Source of the DNA: Nitrincola tibetensis
GTDB taxonomy: Bacteria > Pseudomonadota > Gammaproteobacteria > Pseudomonadales > Balneatricaceae
Direction of reading: 5' to 3'
DNA: 64,000 nucleotides
Assembly: GCF_003284585.1 (NCBI RefSeq)
Contig: NZ_QKRX01000007.1
Coordinates: 124,001-188,000, forward strand
Part shown: positions 16,779 through 26,149 of the stretch, piece after piece
How positions within the stretch are numbered: position 1 is the stretch's first letter
Layout of the letters: each line of letters begins with the position of its first letter
Translations under genes and position numbers: made by a program
The notes under the pieces: model-generated
What the model was told of the DNA's origin: nothing
Databases searched by the model: none
What the model saw: only the letters and a program-made list of their open reading frames with translations

Positions 16779-16919
16779 TTATCCAGAAGAAATTAAATTT
16801 CTTAAAGGTAAAAGTAGGTTTGCCATGAAGAAACAGCATTATTCACAGCTTTTAAAAAAGCGCTATGCGCCGCCGACTCGGGGTCAGCTGGTAATCAAGC
16901 GTTGCACGAGGAGAGCATT

Positions 16920-18161
16920 ATGCCTTGGCAATTGTTGAAATATGGCTTCAAGCGGTCTCACGATGAGCCTCGCTTCTTTCCAGAAGCGCGGCCACTCAAA
17001 AAACAGTATGACGTCGTTATTATTGGTGGCGGTGGTCATGGGATGGCATGTGCTTATTACTTGGCAAAAGACCACGGTATTACCGATGTTGCTGTGTTGG
17101 AGCAGGGCTATATTGGTGGTGGCAATACTGGGCGTAACACGACGATTGTTCGTTCAAACTACCTGACCCCAGAGGGTGTTAAGTTCTATGACACAAGTGT
17201 CAAGCTCTTTGAGGATCTGGCCGACGACTTTGATTTGAACATCTTTTATTCGACGCGTGGGCATTTTACCTTGGCGCATACCGACAGTGCGCTCAGAACC
17301 ATGCGCTGGCGTGCTGAGGTGAATAAGCACTTAGGCGTTGCCAGTGAAGTTGTTGATTTACAGACCCTTGCAGAAGAAGTGCCCTATATGGATCTCACCT
17401 GTGCGGGTCACAGTCCTGTCTTGGGCGCACTTTATCACGCGCCTGGTGCCGTTGCGCGTCATGATGCGGTTGCATGGGGCTATGCGCGTGGGGCCTATAA
17501 TCGAGGCGTTGAACTGCATCAAAAAACACGGGTTTTAAATATCCGCACAGAGAAGGATGAGGTCTGTGGAGTTGAAACGGATCGAGGCTTTATCAGCTGC
17601 CGAAAAGTGATCTCAATGGTTGCAGGTTCCACCCCTCGGATTACTGAAATGGTCGGGCTTTCCACTCCGATTGAAATTTACCCCTTACAAGCCTGTGTCA
17701 CTGAACCTGTAAAGCCATTCATGGACACGATTGTTGTGTCGGGCAGTTTGCATGTGTACGTCAGTCAGTCATCGCGCGGCGAGTTGGTGATGGGGGCGTC
17801 GGTCGATCCCTCCGTTTTACATTCAACACGCTCAAGCTTTGACTTCACGGAAGGGCTTGCCGACAAAATGCTGGATCTATTTCCTTTTGTCAGTCGACTA
17901 AATGTGATGCGCCAATGGGCAGGAATGAGTGATATCACCCCCGATTTTGCGCCCATTATGGGGACGACTCCGATTAAGGGCTTTTACCTGGATGCAGGGT
18001 GGGGGACCTGGGGATTTAAAGCCACGCCTGTGAGTGGGAAAACCATGGCCTGGACCTTAGCACAGGAGCGCAATCACGAATTAATAGAACCCTTTCGCCT
18101 CTCTCGTTTTGCTGACTTTGATTTAGTGGGCGAAAAGGGTGCGGCATCGGTTGGTCATTAG
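16920..18161 (+). CDS. mgdA: N-methylglutamate dehydrogenase subunit A (sarcosine oxidase beta-like)
   Basis: This 413-residue FAD protein of the DAO/SoxB family has the dinucleotide motif VVIIGGGGHGMACAYYLA near residue 25 and GGGNTGRNTTIVRSNY near residue 63, where sarcosine oxidase beta carries covalent flavin chemistry. It is the catalytic flavin subunit that oxidises the N-methyl group. Family similarity alone could mean sarcosine oxidase; the gmaS-mgsABC neighbours favour N-methylglutamate. GAGGAGA at 16909-16914 precedes ATG 16920; the upstream TTG at 16902 is less likely. Confidence 0.87.
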   Translation: MPWQLLKYGFKRSHDEPRFFPEARPLKKQYDVVIIGGGGHGMACAYYLAKDHGITDVAVLEQGYIGGGNTGRNTTIVRSNYLTPEGVKFYDTSVKLFEDLADDFDLNIFYSTRGHFTLAHTDSALRTMRWRAEVNKHLGVASEVVDLQTLAEEVPYMDLTCAGHSPVLGALYHAPGAVARHDAVAWGYARGAYNRGVELHQKTRVLNIRTEKDEVCGVETDRGFISCRKVISMVAGSTPRITEMVGLSTPIEIYPLQACVTEPVKPFMDTIVVSGSLHVYVSQSSRGELVMGASVDPSVLHSTRSSFDFTEGLADKMLDLFPFVSRLNVMRQWAGMSDITPDFAPIMGTTPIKGFYLDAGWGTWGFKATPVSGKTMAWTLAQERNHELIEPFRLSRFADFDLVGEKGAASVGH

Positions 18162-18171
18162 GGAGCACATC

Positions 18172-18438
18172 ATGAAGCTTTTAGATTGTCCTGTGATTGG
18201 AAAAAGGCCCATCAGTGAGTTTGATTACATGGGCGAGATTCGTATTCCACCCGTTGATGCCGATGAGAAAACCTGGAGCGAGTATGTGTTTAATCGCAAA
18301 GGTGCGCCTTGCAGTCTGAGGGAGGCTTGGTATCACCGCCCAACGGGACGCTGGTATGTCGTTGTAAGAAATACAGTAACCGATGAAATAGAAGCGCATG
18401 TCGACATATCCGAGGTGCAATATGAATTACCGGCTTGA
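18172..18438 (+). CDS. mgdB: N-methylglutamate dehydrogenase subunit B (sarcosine oxidase delta-like)
   Basis: This 88-residue protein is recognisable as SoxD-like from CPVIGKRPISEFDYMGE at the N-terminus and WYHRPTGRWY near residue 60. Classical delta subunits bind structural zinc with CPxC and a later HxxxC. Here only the first Cys (residue 6) remains and the later Cys is Arg, so the zinc site appears lost. GGGAG precedes ATG 18172. The 3' end overlaps mgdC by 17 bases. Confidence 0.83.
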   Translation: MKLLDCPVIGKRPISEFDYMGEIRIPPVDADEKTWSEYVFNRKGAPCSLREAWYHRPTGRWYVVVRNTVTDEIEAHVDISEVQYELPA

Positions 18439-21334
18439 ACCTCAACCCTATGAATGGATTTCTCGGGATAAAACGATCCGCTTCACGTTTGAAGGCCGAG
18501 AGTTTCAGGCGTTTGAAGGTGACTCTATTAGTTCAGGACTTTTGGCAAATGGTCAATTAATTCTGGGGCGCAGTTTTAAATACCATCGTCCTCGCGGGGC
18601 GTTGACGCTGGCTAATCATGATGCGAACGCACTTTTCCAAACGGAAGCAGAGCCGAATGTCCGTGGTGATGTGGTTGCGTTAGAGCCAAGCATGAAGCTA
18701 ACGGCTTGTAATGTAAATGGCACTGTCGCTAAGGATAAAGATGCCAAGATAGAATACGTTGCTCGATTTCTTCCAGTCGGTTTTTATTACAAAACCTTCC
18801 ATAAACCAAAAAAATTCTTTCCCTTTTGGGAAAAAATGATTCGTAGCAAGGCGGGTTTAGGGCACGTAAATACCCAATGGGATGCCCAGCGGCAATCTAA
18901 GTCGTATGCATTTTGTGATCTTCTAGTGATTGGTGCTGGGCTTTCGGGAATGCAATCGGCTTTGGCCGCAGCCGATGCTCAACTCAATGTTGTTTTGGTT
19001 GATGAGAACCCTTTCATTGGTGGTAGCCTCGATTATCAACTGGCACACGAACCCAGAGTTAAAGCGTTACGTGAGTCTCTGAAAGAGTCGGTATCCACGC
19101 ACCCAAATATTCGCCTCTACACCTCAACGCTGGCTGTCGGTTGGTACACGGATCATTATCTGCCCCTGTTAACACCTCACGGCATGATTAAGCTGCGTAG
19201 CCGTGCTGTTATTCATGCCACCGGTGTCATGGAGCAGCCAGCCGTCTTTCGTAACAACGATCTGCCGGGTGTGATGATGGCCTCGGGAATTCAACGCTTG
19301 ATCAGCCGTTACGCTGTTAAGCCTGGGCAAAACGCGCTTGTGCTGACCAGTAATGTCGAAGGGTATCGTGCGGCGCTGGATATGTTTGAAGCCGGGATAG
19401 CGGTTGTTGCTGTTGTCGACATGGAGTCCATCGCACAACGAGGTGAGTGGGCTGAGAGGGTGCTTGCAAAGGGCATTCGGGTTTTGGAAAAACACGGCAT
19501 TTACGAAGCGATTGGCCGTCAGACCTTGCAACGTGCGATCGTTGCACCTTTGTCAGGGGAGTCGTGTGATCTATCTAAAAAAGAAATCTTTGACTGTGAC
19601 TTGATCGCGATGAGTGTGGGATGGGTTCCTGCTGCTCAATTGATTTATCAAGCGGGAGGTAAGCTCAGTTACGATGACACTCTCCAGCAATTTGTACCTG
19701 AATTTTTACCCAAGGGTATTTTCGTATGTGGGCGTTTAAATGGCGCGTTTACAGTCGATCAGCGCATAGCGGATGCTAAGGCCGTTGCGCAGGAAGCCGT
19801 GGCATTTCTAAAGGGGCAGAAGGAGTCGCGTGACTTAACGCAGTATCGCGATACCACAGCCCACAGTCATCCATGGCCAATCATTGAACATCCCAAAGGC
19901 AAAAATTTCATCGATTTTGATGAAGATTTGCAGCTTAAGGATTTAAAAAACGCGATTCTGGAAGGGTTTGACAATATCGAATTGCTCAAGCGTTTCTCGA
20001 CGGTTGGTATGGGGCCGAGTCAAGGCAAGCACTCGAACATGAATGCCATTCGAGTTCTGGCTCGCTCACAAGGGTTAGGCATTAACGCAACAGGGTCGAC
20101 AACGGCTCGCCCATTTTTCCATCCGGTGCCTATCTCGGCACTTGCAGGGCGTCGCTTTCGCCCTGAACGACGCAGTCCACTTCATGCTTGGCATGAAGCG
20201 CATCAGGCGAAGTTCATGGAGGCAGGTGTTTGGCTCCGCCCCGAGTATTACGGTGCATCCTCGGCTCGACTGGACTGCATTCAAGAAGAGGTGGAAGCCG
20301 TTCGATCCCGTTTGGGAATCATCGATGTGTCAACGCTTGGCAAAATCGAAGTGATGGGGCCAGATGCTGCGCGCTTATTGGATTTAGCCTACACCATGAA
20401 AATGTCGACGCTAAAACAAGGCATGACACGCTATGCGCTGATGGTAGATGACAGTGGCGTCATTATCGATGATGGCATCGTTGGGCGGCTTGCGTCAGAT
20501 CAGTTTTATGTGACGGCAACAACGAGCCACGCAGATGCAACCTACAAGATTTTGTCTAAGTATGTGCAGTTTTGTGGCTTAAATGTGCGATTAGTCAATC
20601 GAACGGGCAGTTTGGCGGCGATTAACTTAGCTGGGTCTGAAAGTCGAAAAGTACTTGCGCCCCTGACGTCTATTTCCTTGTCTGAATCTAATTTTCCATA
20701 CCTTGGCATGCGAGAGGGGCTTTTGTGTGGCTATCCAGTGCGCCTCATCCGAGTGGGTTTTGTCGGTGAGTTAGGGTATGAAATACATCTGCCCCATAAC
20801 GCGGCATTGGAGGTATGGCAACGGCTTATGGTCGCTGGGCAAGCGGTCGGAATCAAGCCCTTTGGCGTCGAAGCGCAACGCATACTTCGCCTAGAGAAGG
20901 GCCATATTATCATAGGGCAAGACACGGATGGTCTGACTCACCCATACGAAGTAGGTATGTCTTGGGCTGTTCCGCTTAACAGCAAAGCGTGGTTCACAGG
21001 AAAGCCCTCCTTGGCTCGCTTAAAGTCATCCTGCCAACGCCAGTTGGTGGGTTTCAAGTTGGCACAAGGTGCACCTAAAAATCTCGTTAAAGAATGCCAT
21101 TTAGTAATTGATAACAACGAGATGGTGGGGCGCGTAACCAGCGTGGCCTATAGCCCGACACAGCAGTGTGTAATAGGTTTAGTGATGTTAGATCAACCCT
21201 ATGCCGATACCTCCAACCCTATTCATATTCGCGTTGATGATGGCCGCTTAATCAGAGGGGAGCGTTGTTCATTGCCGTTTTATGACCCTGAAGGGATTCG
21301 GCAGACGTCGGCTGTAGAGGAGGTGTTGGTATGA
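18422..21334 (+). CDS. mgdC: N-methylglutamate dehydrogenase subunit C (sarcosine oxidase alpha-like)
   Basis: This 970-residue protein has an N-terminal SoxA-type domain (residues ~10-110), a NAD/FAD-binding domain with CDLLVIGAGLSGMQSALAAADAQLNVVLVDENPFIGGS (near residue 165), a mid domain ending in VCGRLNGAFTVDQRIADAKAVAQEAV, and a C-terminal aminomethyltransferase (GcvT-like) domain (residues ~590-965). The last domain normally transfers the released methylene group to tetrahydrofolate. Length and domain order match the alpha subunits of heterotetrameric sarcosine oxidase and N-methylglutamate dehydrogenase. GAGG at 18412 precedes ATG 18422. Confidence 0.88.
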   Translation: MNYRLEPQPYEWISRDKTIRFTFEGREFQAFEGDSISSGLLANGQLILGRSFKYHRPRGALTLANHDANALFQTEAEPNVRGDVVALEPSMKLTACNVNGTVAKDKDAKIEYVARFLPVGFYYKTFHKPKKFFPFWEKMIRSKAGLGHVNTQWDAQRQSKSYAFCDLLVIGAGLSGMQSALAAADAQLNVVLVDENPFIGGSLDYQLAHEPRVKALRESLKESVSTHPNIRLYTSTLAVGWYTDHYLPLLTPHGMIKLRSRAVIHATGVMEQPAVFRNNDLPGVMMASGIQRLISRYAVKPGQNALVLTSNVEGYRAALDMFEAGIAVVAVVDMESIAQRGEWAERVLAKGIRVLEKHGIYEAIGRQTLQRAIVAPLSGESCDLSKKEIFDCDLIAMSVGWVPAAQLIYQAGGKLSYDDTLQQFVPEFLPKGIFVCGRLNGAFTVDQRIADAKAVAQEAVAFLKGQKESRDLTQYRDTTAHSHPWPIIEHPKGKNFIDFDEDLQLKDLKNAILEGFDNIELLKRFSTVGMGPSQGKHSNMNAIRVLARSQGLGINATGSTTARPFFHPVPISALAGRRFRPERRSPLHAWHEAHQAKFMEAGVWLRPEYYGASSARLDCIQEEVEAVRSRLGIIDVSTLGKIEVMGPDAARLLDLAYTMKMSTLKQGMTRYALMVDDSGVIIDDGIVGRLASDQFYVTATTSHADATYKILSKYVQFCGLNVRLVNRTGSLAAINLAGSESRKVLAPLTSISLSESNFPYLGMREGLLCGYPVRLIRVGFVGELGYEIHLPHNAALEVWQRLMVAGQAVGIKPFGVEAQRILRLEKGHIIIGQDTDGLTHPYEVGMSWAVPLNSKAWFTGKPSLARLKSSCQRQLVGFKLAQGAPKNLVKECHLVIDNNEMVGRVTSVAYSPTQQCVIGLVMLDQPYADTSNPIHIRVDDGRLIRGERCSLPFYDPEGIRQTSAVEEVLV

Positions 21335-21816
21335 AATCAGTACAACTCACACCCATCACAGATTGGCAGGCATGGATCTTGACGGGTCCTGATTCAACGT
21401 CTGCTTTCGCCGGGATAGAAATTCCCACAGAGGTTATGACGGCCGTATTCAGCGACGGAAATTTGATAGCAAAAACAGGGCGCGATGAGTTCTTGGCCTT
21501 TATTAAAGACACTGCAGCTCAACCTCAATCCAGTTGGTGCTTTCGTCGACATGATCGAATCCTGCATATCCAAGGGCATGCCTGGACAGAGCTGATGCTG
21601 TGCCTGTGTCAATTTGATTTCCATCAAATGCAGCCAGGTGAATGGCAAATGTTGGCTGTTGCAGGAATTAACTGCTGGCTTTGGAAAGATCCGCATCCTG
21701 ATCAAGGCATTTTAATTGGATTTGATCCTGGGTATGCCGAGTATTTGGAACACATTTTTCACGACGTGATAAACGAAATAGAGCTGAGATCAGTCAATTT
21801 AGGAGGTGCATTATGA
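21331..21816 (+). CDS. mgdD: N-methylglutamate dehydrogenase subunit D (sarcosine oxidase gamma-like)
   Basis: This 161-residue protein starts inside the mgdC stop (ATGA). It is weakly conserved, as gamma subunits are, and shorter than a typical SoxG of about 190-210 residues. Assignment rests on position after the alpha subunit and a GcvT-like C-terminal part ([20 protein letters not shown]). It probably helps assemble the tetrahydrofolate-handling face of the complex. It overlaps gmaS by four bases. Confidence 0.78.
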   Translation: MKSVQLTPITDWQAWILTGPDSTSAFAGIEIPTEVMTAVFSDGNLIAKTGRDEFLAFIKDTAAQPQSSWCFRRHDRILHIQGHAWTELMLCLCQFDFHQMQPGEWQMLAVAGINCWLWKDPHPDQGILIGFDPGYAEYLEHIFHDVINEIELRSVNLGGAL

Positions 21817-23147
21817 TGCCCGCAGATGTTCAATCGTTCATCGATACTCATCAGATCAAGTATGTTTTGGCGCAGTTTGTCGACATTCATGGAGTCGCCA
21901 AAACCAAGTCTGTTCCCGTTCATACCCTGATGGATGTTGTCGAAAAGGGAGCAGGGTTTGCAGGGTTTGCTGTATGGGGAATGGGAATGCAACCACATGG
22001 ACCTGACTTTATGGCTCGTGGTGACTTGTCGACCTTAAGTGCGGTGCCTTGGCAGCCCGGTTATGCCCGCTTGGCATGCGATGGCTATGTAAATAAAGCC
22101 CCCCATCCTTTTTGCAGCCGCGTGTTGCTAAAACAGCAGTTAAAGCGTTTAGAAAAGAAAAAATGGACATTAAACACAGGGTTAGAGCCTGAATTTTCGC
22201 TCTTTCGTAAAACGCAAGAAGGCAAGCTAATGCCTGTTGATGAAAGCGATGTGTTAGATAAACCCTGTTATGACTATAAAGGCTTATCGCGATCTCGGGA
22301 GTTCTTAGAGCAGTTGGTTGAGTCCTTGCAAGCCGTCGACTTTGATGTGTATCAAATCGATCATGAGGACGCCAATGGTCAGTTTGAAATCAACTATACT
22401 TATAGCGATGCATTAACCTCGGCGGATCGTTTTACCTTCGTTCGCATGGCGGCTGGCGAAATTGCCAATAAGCTGGGCATGGTTTGTTCATTTATGCCAA
22501 AGCCTGACGCCAGCCGAACGGGGAATGGCATGCATTTCCATCTGTCTATCTCTGATGAGCACGGGCGTAATTTGTTCAATGATGACTCGGATCCGCGAGG
22601 GATGGGGTTGTCTAAAATGGCCTATCACTTCATTGCTGGCTTACTGCACCACGCTCCGGCCCTCTGTGCCTTTGCGGCCCCTACAGTCAACTCATATAAG
22701 CGCTTAGTGGTCGGGCGTTCGTTATCGGGCTCGACATGGGCACCTGCATATATTTGTTACGGTGATAACAATCGCTCGGCAATGGTTCGAATCCCCTATG
22801 GGCGTCTAGAGTTTCGTTTGCCCGACTCCGGTTGTAATCCGTATTTGGTGCACGCTGCATTGATTGCGGCCGGTATGGATGGCATTGAGCGAGAGCTCGA
22901 TCCTGGTGAGCCGCACAACATCAACTTATATGAACTTGATCGTCAGCAATGCAAAGAGAAGGGCATTGAGATTTTGCCACAAAACCTTGACGAAGCGATT
23001 AATGCACTTGAAGCCAACCGTATGTTCTCTGAAGCGCTAGGAGAGGCGTTTGTGAAGGAGTTTATCAATATCAAACGTATGGAATGGGTCGAATACAGTC
23101 GTCATGTTTCCGATTGGGAAATAAAACAATACGCAGAGTTTTTCTAG
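21813..23147 (+). CDS. gmaS: Gamma-glutamylmethylamide synthetase (glutamine synthetase family)
   Basis: This 444-residue protein has glutamine synthetase folds: an N-terminal beta-grasp with [16 protein letters not shown], then metal/ATP motifs GLEPEFSLF (near residue 125), NGMHFHLSI (near residue 235) and [33 protein letters not shown] (near residue 325). GmaS joins methylamine to glutamate with ATP, the first step of the N-methylglutamate pathway. The length equals known GmaS proteins, and mgd genes upstream with mgs genes downstream support the call. A GlnT/type III glutamine synthetase is the alternative. Confidence 0.87.
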   Translation: MMPADVQSFIDTHQIKYVLAQFVDIHGVAKTKSVPVHTLMDVVEKGAGFAGFAVWGMGMQPHGPDFMARGDLSTLSAVPWQPGYARLACDGYVNKAPHPFCSRVLLKQQLKRLEKKKWTLNTGLEPEFSLFRKTQEGKLMPVDESDVLDKPCYDYKGLSRSREFLEQLVESLQAVDFDVYQIDHEDANGQFEINYTYSDALTSADRFTFVRMAAGEIANKLGMVCSFMPKPDASRTGNGMHFHLSISDEHGRNLFNDDSDPRGMGLSKMAYHFIAGLLHHAPALCAFAAPTVNSYKRLVVGRSLSGSTWAPAYICYGDNNRSAMVRIPYGRLEFRLPDSGCNPYLVHAALIAAGMDGIERELDPGEPHNINLYELDRQQCKEKGIEILPQNLDEAINALEANRMFSEALGEAFVKEFINIKRMEWVEYSRHVSDWEIKQYAEFF

Positions 23148-23169
23148 TTGGAAAGTAGGAGAGATTAGT

Positions 23170-24075
23170 ATGTGTGGAATCGTCGGATTGTATTTAAAAA
23201 ATCCTGCATTAGGTCCGAAGTTAGGCGCTTTATTTGAACCTATGCTGATTGCAATGACAGAAAGAGGCCCAGACAGTGCGGGGTTTGCCATCTATGGAGA
23301 TGAAGTGCCTGAACATTGGATTAAGCTGACATTGAGGCATCCAGATCCTCATTTTGATTGGGAGGCCTTGGCAGAGCGGGCTAAAACGGAGCTGAGTGCG
23401 CAGTTGAGTTGGTTCCAAAATGCCAACGTGGCGGTTTTTAAGCTGGAAGCGGATGAAGTGTCGGCAAGAGATTGGTTCGCGGAGCATGCAAAGGATGTGT
23501 TGATTTTAAGTGTTGGCCGTTCTATCGAAATACTAAAGGAAGTTGGACTGCCAATTGAAATTTCAGAACGATTTTCCTTATCGGGAATGCAGGGAACCCA
23601 CATTATTGGCCATACCCGTATGGCGACTGAATCAGCGGTAACGATGGCTGGAAGTCATCCTTTTTCAACAGGCATGGACTTGTGTCTTGTTCACAATGGC
23701 TCGCTTTCAAACCATAACCGCTTACGTGAAAACCTGAGGCGGGAAGGGATCAGCTTTGAAACAGAAAACGACTCTGAAGTGGCTGCTGGTTATCTGACCT
23801 GGCGTTTACGCGAGGGGGATAGCCTGAAGCAAGCGCTTGAAAGTGCGTTAACCGATCTTGACGGCTTTTTTACCTTCACCATTGGTACGCGCGATGGTTT
23901 TGCGGTGATTCGAGATCCCATCGCTTGTAAGCCTGCTGTATTGGCTGAAACAGACGACTATGTGGCGATGGCATCTGAGTATCAGGCCTTAACAAGCTTG
24001 CCTGGAATTGAAAATGCCAAAGTATGGGAGCCTGAGCCTGCAACTGTTTATGCCTGGGAAAGGGCGAGTGTTTGA
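23170..24075 (+). CDS. mgsA: N-methylglutamate synthase subunit A (class II glutamine amidotransferase)
   Basis: This 301-residue Ntn-hydrolase protein begins MCGIVGLY, so Cys2 is the N-terminal nucleophile after Met removal. ERGPDSAGFAIYG, HTRMATES and LVHNGSLSNHNRLR form the glutaminase pocket. It corresponds to the amidotransferase domain of glutamate synthase (GlxB in rhizobia) as a separate subunit. Here it likely hydrolyses gamma-glutamylmethylamide and channels methylamine to MgsC. AGGAGA precedes the ATG. Confidence 0.88.
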   Translation: MCGIVGLYLKNPALGPKLGALFEPMLIAMTERGPDSAGFAIYGDEVPEHWIKLTLRHPDPHFDWEALAERAKTELSAQLSWFQNANVAVFKLEADEVSARDWFAEHAKDVLILSVGRSIEILKEVGLPIEISERFSLSGMQGTHIIGHTRMATESAVTMAGSHPFSTGMDLCLVHNGSLSNHNRLRENLRREGISFETENDSEVAAGYLTWRLREGDSLKQALESALTDLDGFFTFTIGTRDGFAVIRDPIACKPAVLAETDDYVAMASEYQALTSLPGIENAKVWEPEPATVYAWERASV

Positions 24076-24086
24076 GGAGCGATGAG

Positions 24087-24770
24087 ATGAGAACAATCGA
24101 TATCACCAGTCAAAGCGTTAGAGATTTAAATCAAGCCTTACATGATCAGGCACCCGAGTGCACTGAGCGCGAATGGAAAGTGCTTAACCCGGCCGGAAAA
24201 CACAACATTGCCTGCGGTTTGGATCAAAATCTTTCAGTCGACATTATGGGGCACACTGGTTATTTCTGTGGGGGAATGAATAAAAAAGCCCATCTTGTCA
24301 TTCACGGAAATGCGGGCCAAGGCGTGGGTGAAAACATGATGTCTGGCAGTATTCGTGTCAAAGGGGATGCATCGCAAGCCGCGGGCGCGACGGCGCATGG
24401 TGGCTTGCTGGTCATTGAGGGGAATGCGGGTGCGCGCTGCGGTATTTCAATGAAAGGTGTGGATATAGTTGTTAAGGGTAATGTCGGGCATATGAGTTGC
24501 TTTATGGGACAAGCGGGGCACTTGGTTGTTTGTGGTGATGCTGGGGATGCCTTGGGAGACTCGCTCTATGAGGTGCAAATCTTCGTGAAAGGAAATGTGA
24601 AGTCTCTTGGCGCGGACTGCATTGAAAAAGAGATGCGTGCCGAGCACCTTCAAACCTTGAAAGAGTTGTTTAATCGCTCAGGTATTGATGAAGAACCTGA
24701 AGCATTTAAGCGTTATGGATCTGCTCGTAATCTCTACAATTTTAAAGTGGATAATGCATCCGCCTACTGA
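24087..24770 (+). CDS. mgsB: N-methylglutamate synthase subunit B (GXGXG domain)
   Basis: This 227-residue protein is a right-handed beta-helix of the glutamate synthase C-terminal type, with repeated glycine-spaced turns (HGNAGQGVGENM, KGDASQAAGATAHGG, EGNAGARCGISM, KGNVGHMSCFMGQAG). It matches GlxC/MgsB, a structural and channel-forming subunit. GAGGAG at 24073-24078 serves ATG 24087; the in-frame TTG at 24072 overlaps the mgsA stop. It is 10 bases from mgsC. Confidence 0.88.
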   Translation: MRTIDITSQSVRDLNQALHDQAPECTEREWKVLNPAGKHNIACGLDQNLSVDIMGHTGYFCGGMNKKAHLVIHGNAGQGVGENMMSGSIRVKGDASQAAGATAHGGLLVIEGNAGARCGISMKGVDIVVKGNVGHMSCFMGQAGHLVVCGDAGDALGDSLYEVQIFVKGNVKSLGADCIEKEMRAEHLQTLKELFNRSGIDEEPEAFKRYGSARNLYNFKVDNASAY

Positions 24771-24780
24771 GGAATTTAGT

Positions 24781-26106
24781 ATGACTGATATCAACATTAA
24801 GCCCGGTATGCGCGAGTCCGCAACCTTTGATCGTAATACGATTGCTGAAATTCAACGTGCCGCAGAAACAGGAATTTATGATATTCGTGGATTTGGTGCG
24901 AAACGAAAAGTACCGCATTTCGATGACTTGTTGTTTCTAGGTGCCAGTATGTCGCGCTACCCACTTGAGGGCTACCGTGAGAAGTGCAATACCTCTGTCA
25001 CCTTAGGCACACGTTTTGCCAAAAAGCCGATTGTGATTGAAACGCCAGTCACCATTGCAGGCATGAGTTTTGGTGCCTTATCGGCTAATGCTAAAGAAGC
25101 CTTAGGACGAGGAGCTTCTGCCGTTGGGACGTCAACGACGACGGGGGATGGAGGCATGACTCCAGAAGAGAGGGGGCAATCTAGTAAGCTCGTCTATCAA
25201 TACTTGCCGTCACGCTACGGTATGAATCCAGATGACCTTCGTAAGGCTGACGCCATTGAAGTCGTTCTAGGACAAGGAGCGAAACCCGGTGGAGGTGGCA
25301 TGCTCCTAGGACAAAAAATTACGGATCGTGTCGCAATGATGCGGACTTTACCTAAGGGGGTCGATCAGCGCTCTGCATGCCGACACCCAGACTGGACTGG
25401 GCCTGATGACTTGGCCATCAAGATTCAGGAGCTTAGAGAAATCACCGATTGGCTGGTGCCAATTTACATTAAGGTGGGTGCCACGCGAACCTATTACGAT
25501 GTGAAGCTGGCCGTCAAGGCAGGAGCGGATGTCATCGTGGTAGACGGTATGCAAGGAGGAACAGCTGCAACACAGGATGTGTTTATTGAGCATGTTGGCA
25601 TTCCGACTCTGGCCGCCATTCCTCAAGCTGTCCAAGCTCTGCAAGAAATGGGTATGCATCGAAAGGTGCAGTTAATCGTATCGGGCGGGATTCGCAACGG
25701 TGCGGATGTCGCCAAATGCATGGCGTTGGGGGCTGATGCGGTTGCAATCGGCACTGCAGCCCTTATTGCCTTGGGATGTAATCACCCTAAATGGCAATCA
25801 GAGTATGAAAAAATCGGGTCAGCCGCTGGTTTTTATGATGATTATCATGAAGGAAAAGACCCAGCAGGTATTTCCACACAAGACCCCGACTTAATGCAGC
25901 GACTAGACCCAATTGAGGGTGGACGCCGAATTGCAAATTACTTGAGGGTTTTGACCTTAGAAGCGCAAACGCTTGCTCGAGCCTGTGGCAAAAATGATCT
26001 CCGTCATCTTGAACCAGAAGACTTAGTTGCGCTGACCGTTGAGGCTGCAGCCATGGCTCGTGTGCCATTGGCCGGAACCCAATGGATACCCGGTCAATCC
26101 TTTTAA
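24781..26106 (+). CDS. mgsC: N-methylglutamate synthase subunit C (glutamate synthase FMN domain)
   Basis: This 441-residue TIM-barrel flavoprotein is homologous to the central FMN domain of GltB. It contains GMSFGALSANAKEALGRGASAVGTSTTTGDGGM (near residue 95), GQGAKPGGGGMLLGQKIT (near residue 165), VVDGMQGGTAATQDVF (near residue 255) and SGGIRNGADVAKCMALGADAVAIGT (near residue 305). It would use electrons to join methylamine with 2-oxoglutarate, giving N-methylglutamate. GAGGAA precedes ATG 24781; the upstream in-frame ATG at 24685 lies inside mgsB. Confidence 0.89.
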   Translation: MTDINIKPGMRESATFDRNTIAEIQRAAETGIYDIRGFGAKRKVPHFDDLLFLGASMSRYPLEGYREKCNTSVTLGTRFAKKPIVIETPVTIAGMSFGALSANAKEALGRGASAVGTSTTTGDGGMTPEERGQSSKLVYQYLPSRYGMNPDDLRKADAIEVVLGQGAKPGGGGMLLGQKITDRVAMMRTLPKGVDQRSACRHPDWTGPDDLAIKIQELREITDWLVPIYIKVGATRTYYDVKLAVKAGADVIVVDGMQGGTAATQDVFIEHVGIPTLAAIPQAVQALQEMGMHRKVQLIVSGGIRNGADVAKCMALGADAVAIGTAALIALGCNHPKWQSEYEKIGSAAGFYDDYHEGKDPAGISTQDPDLMQRLDPIEGGRRIANYLRVLTLEAQTLARACGKNDLRHLEPEDLVALTVEAAAMARVPLAGTQWIPGQSF

Positions 26107-26149
26107 ATGAAATGTCCTCTGTCAGAGAGCCTATTTGGGAGATACGACT

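Noticed and set aside
16750-16938. 62-codon frame as a gene upstream of mgdA
   Set aside because: Its first part spans the sigma-54-type promoter. Only the internal ATG at 16825 could be a leader, which I kept as a low-interest finding.
18172-21816. Simple sarcosine oxidase (soxDAG) call
   Set aside because: The subunits are homologous, but the adjoining gmaS and mgsABC and the absence of glyA, purU and other sarcosine-pathway genes favour N-methylglutamate dehydrogenase.
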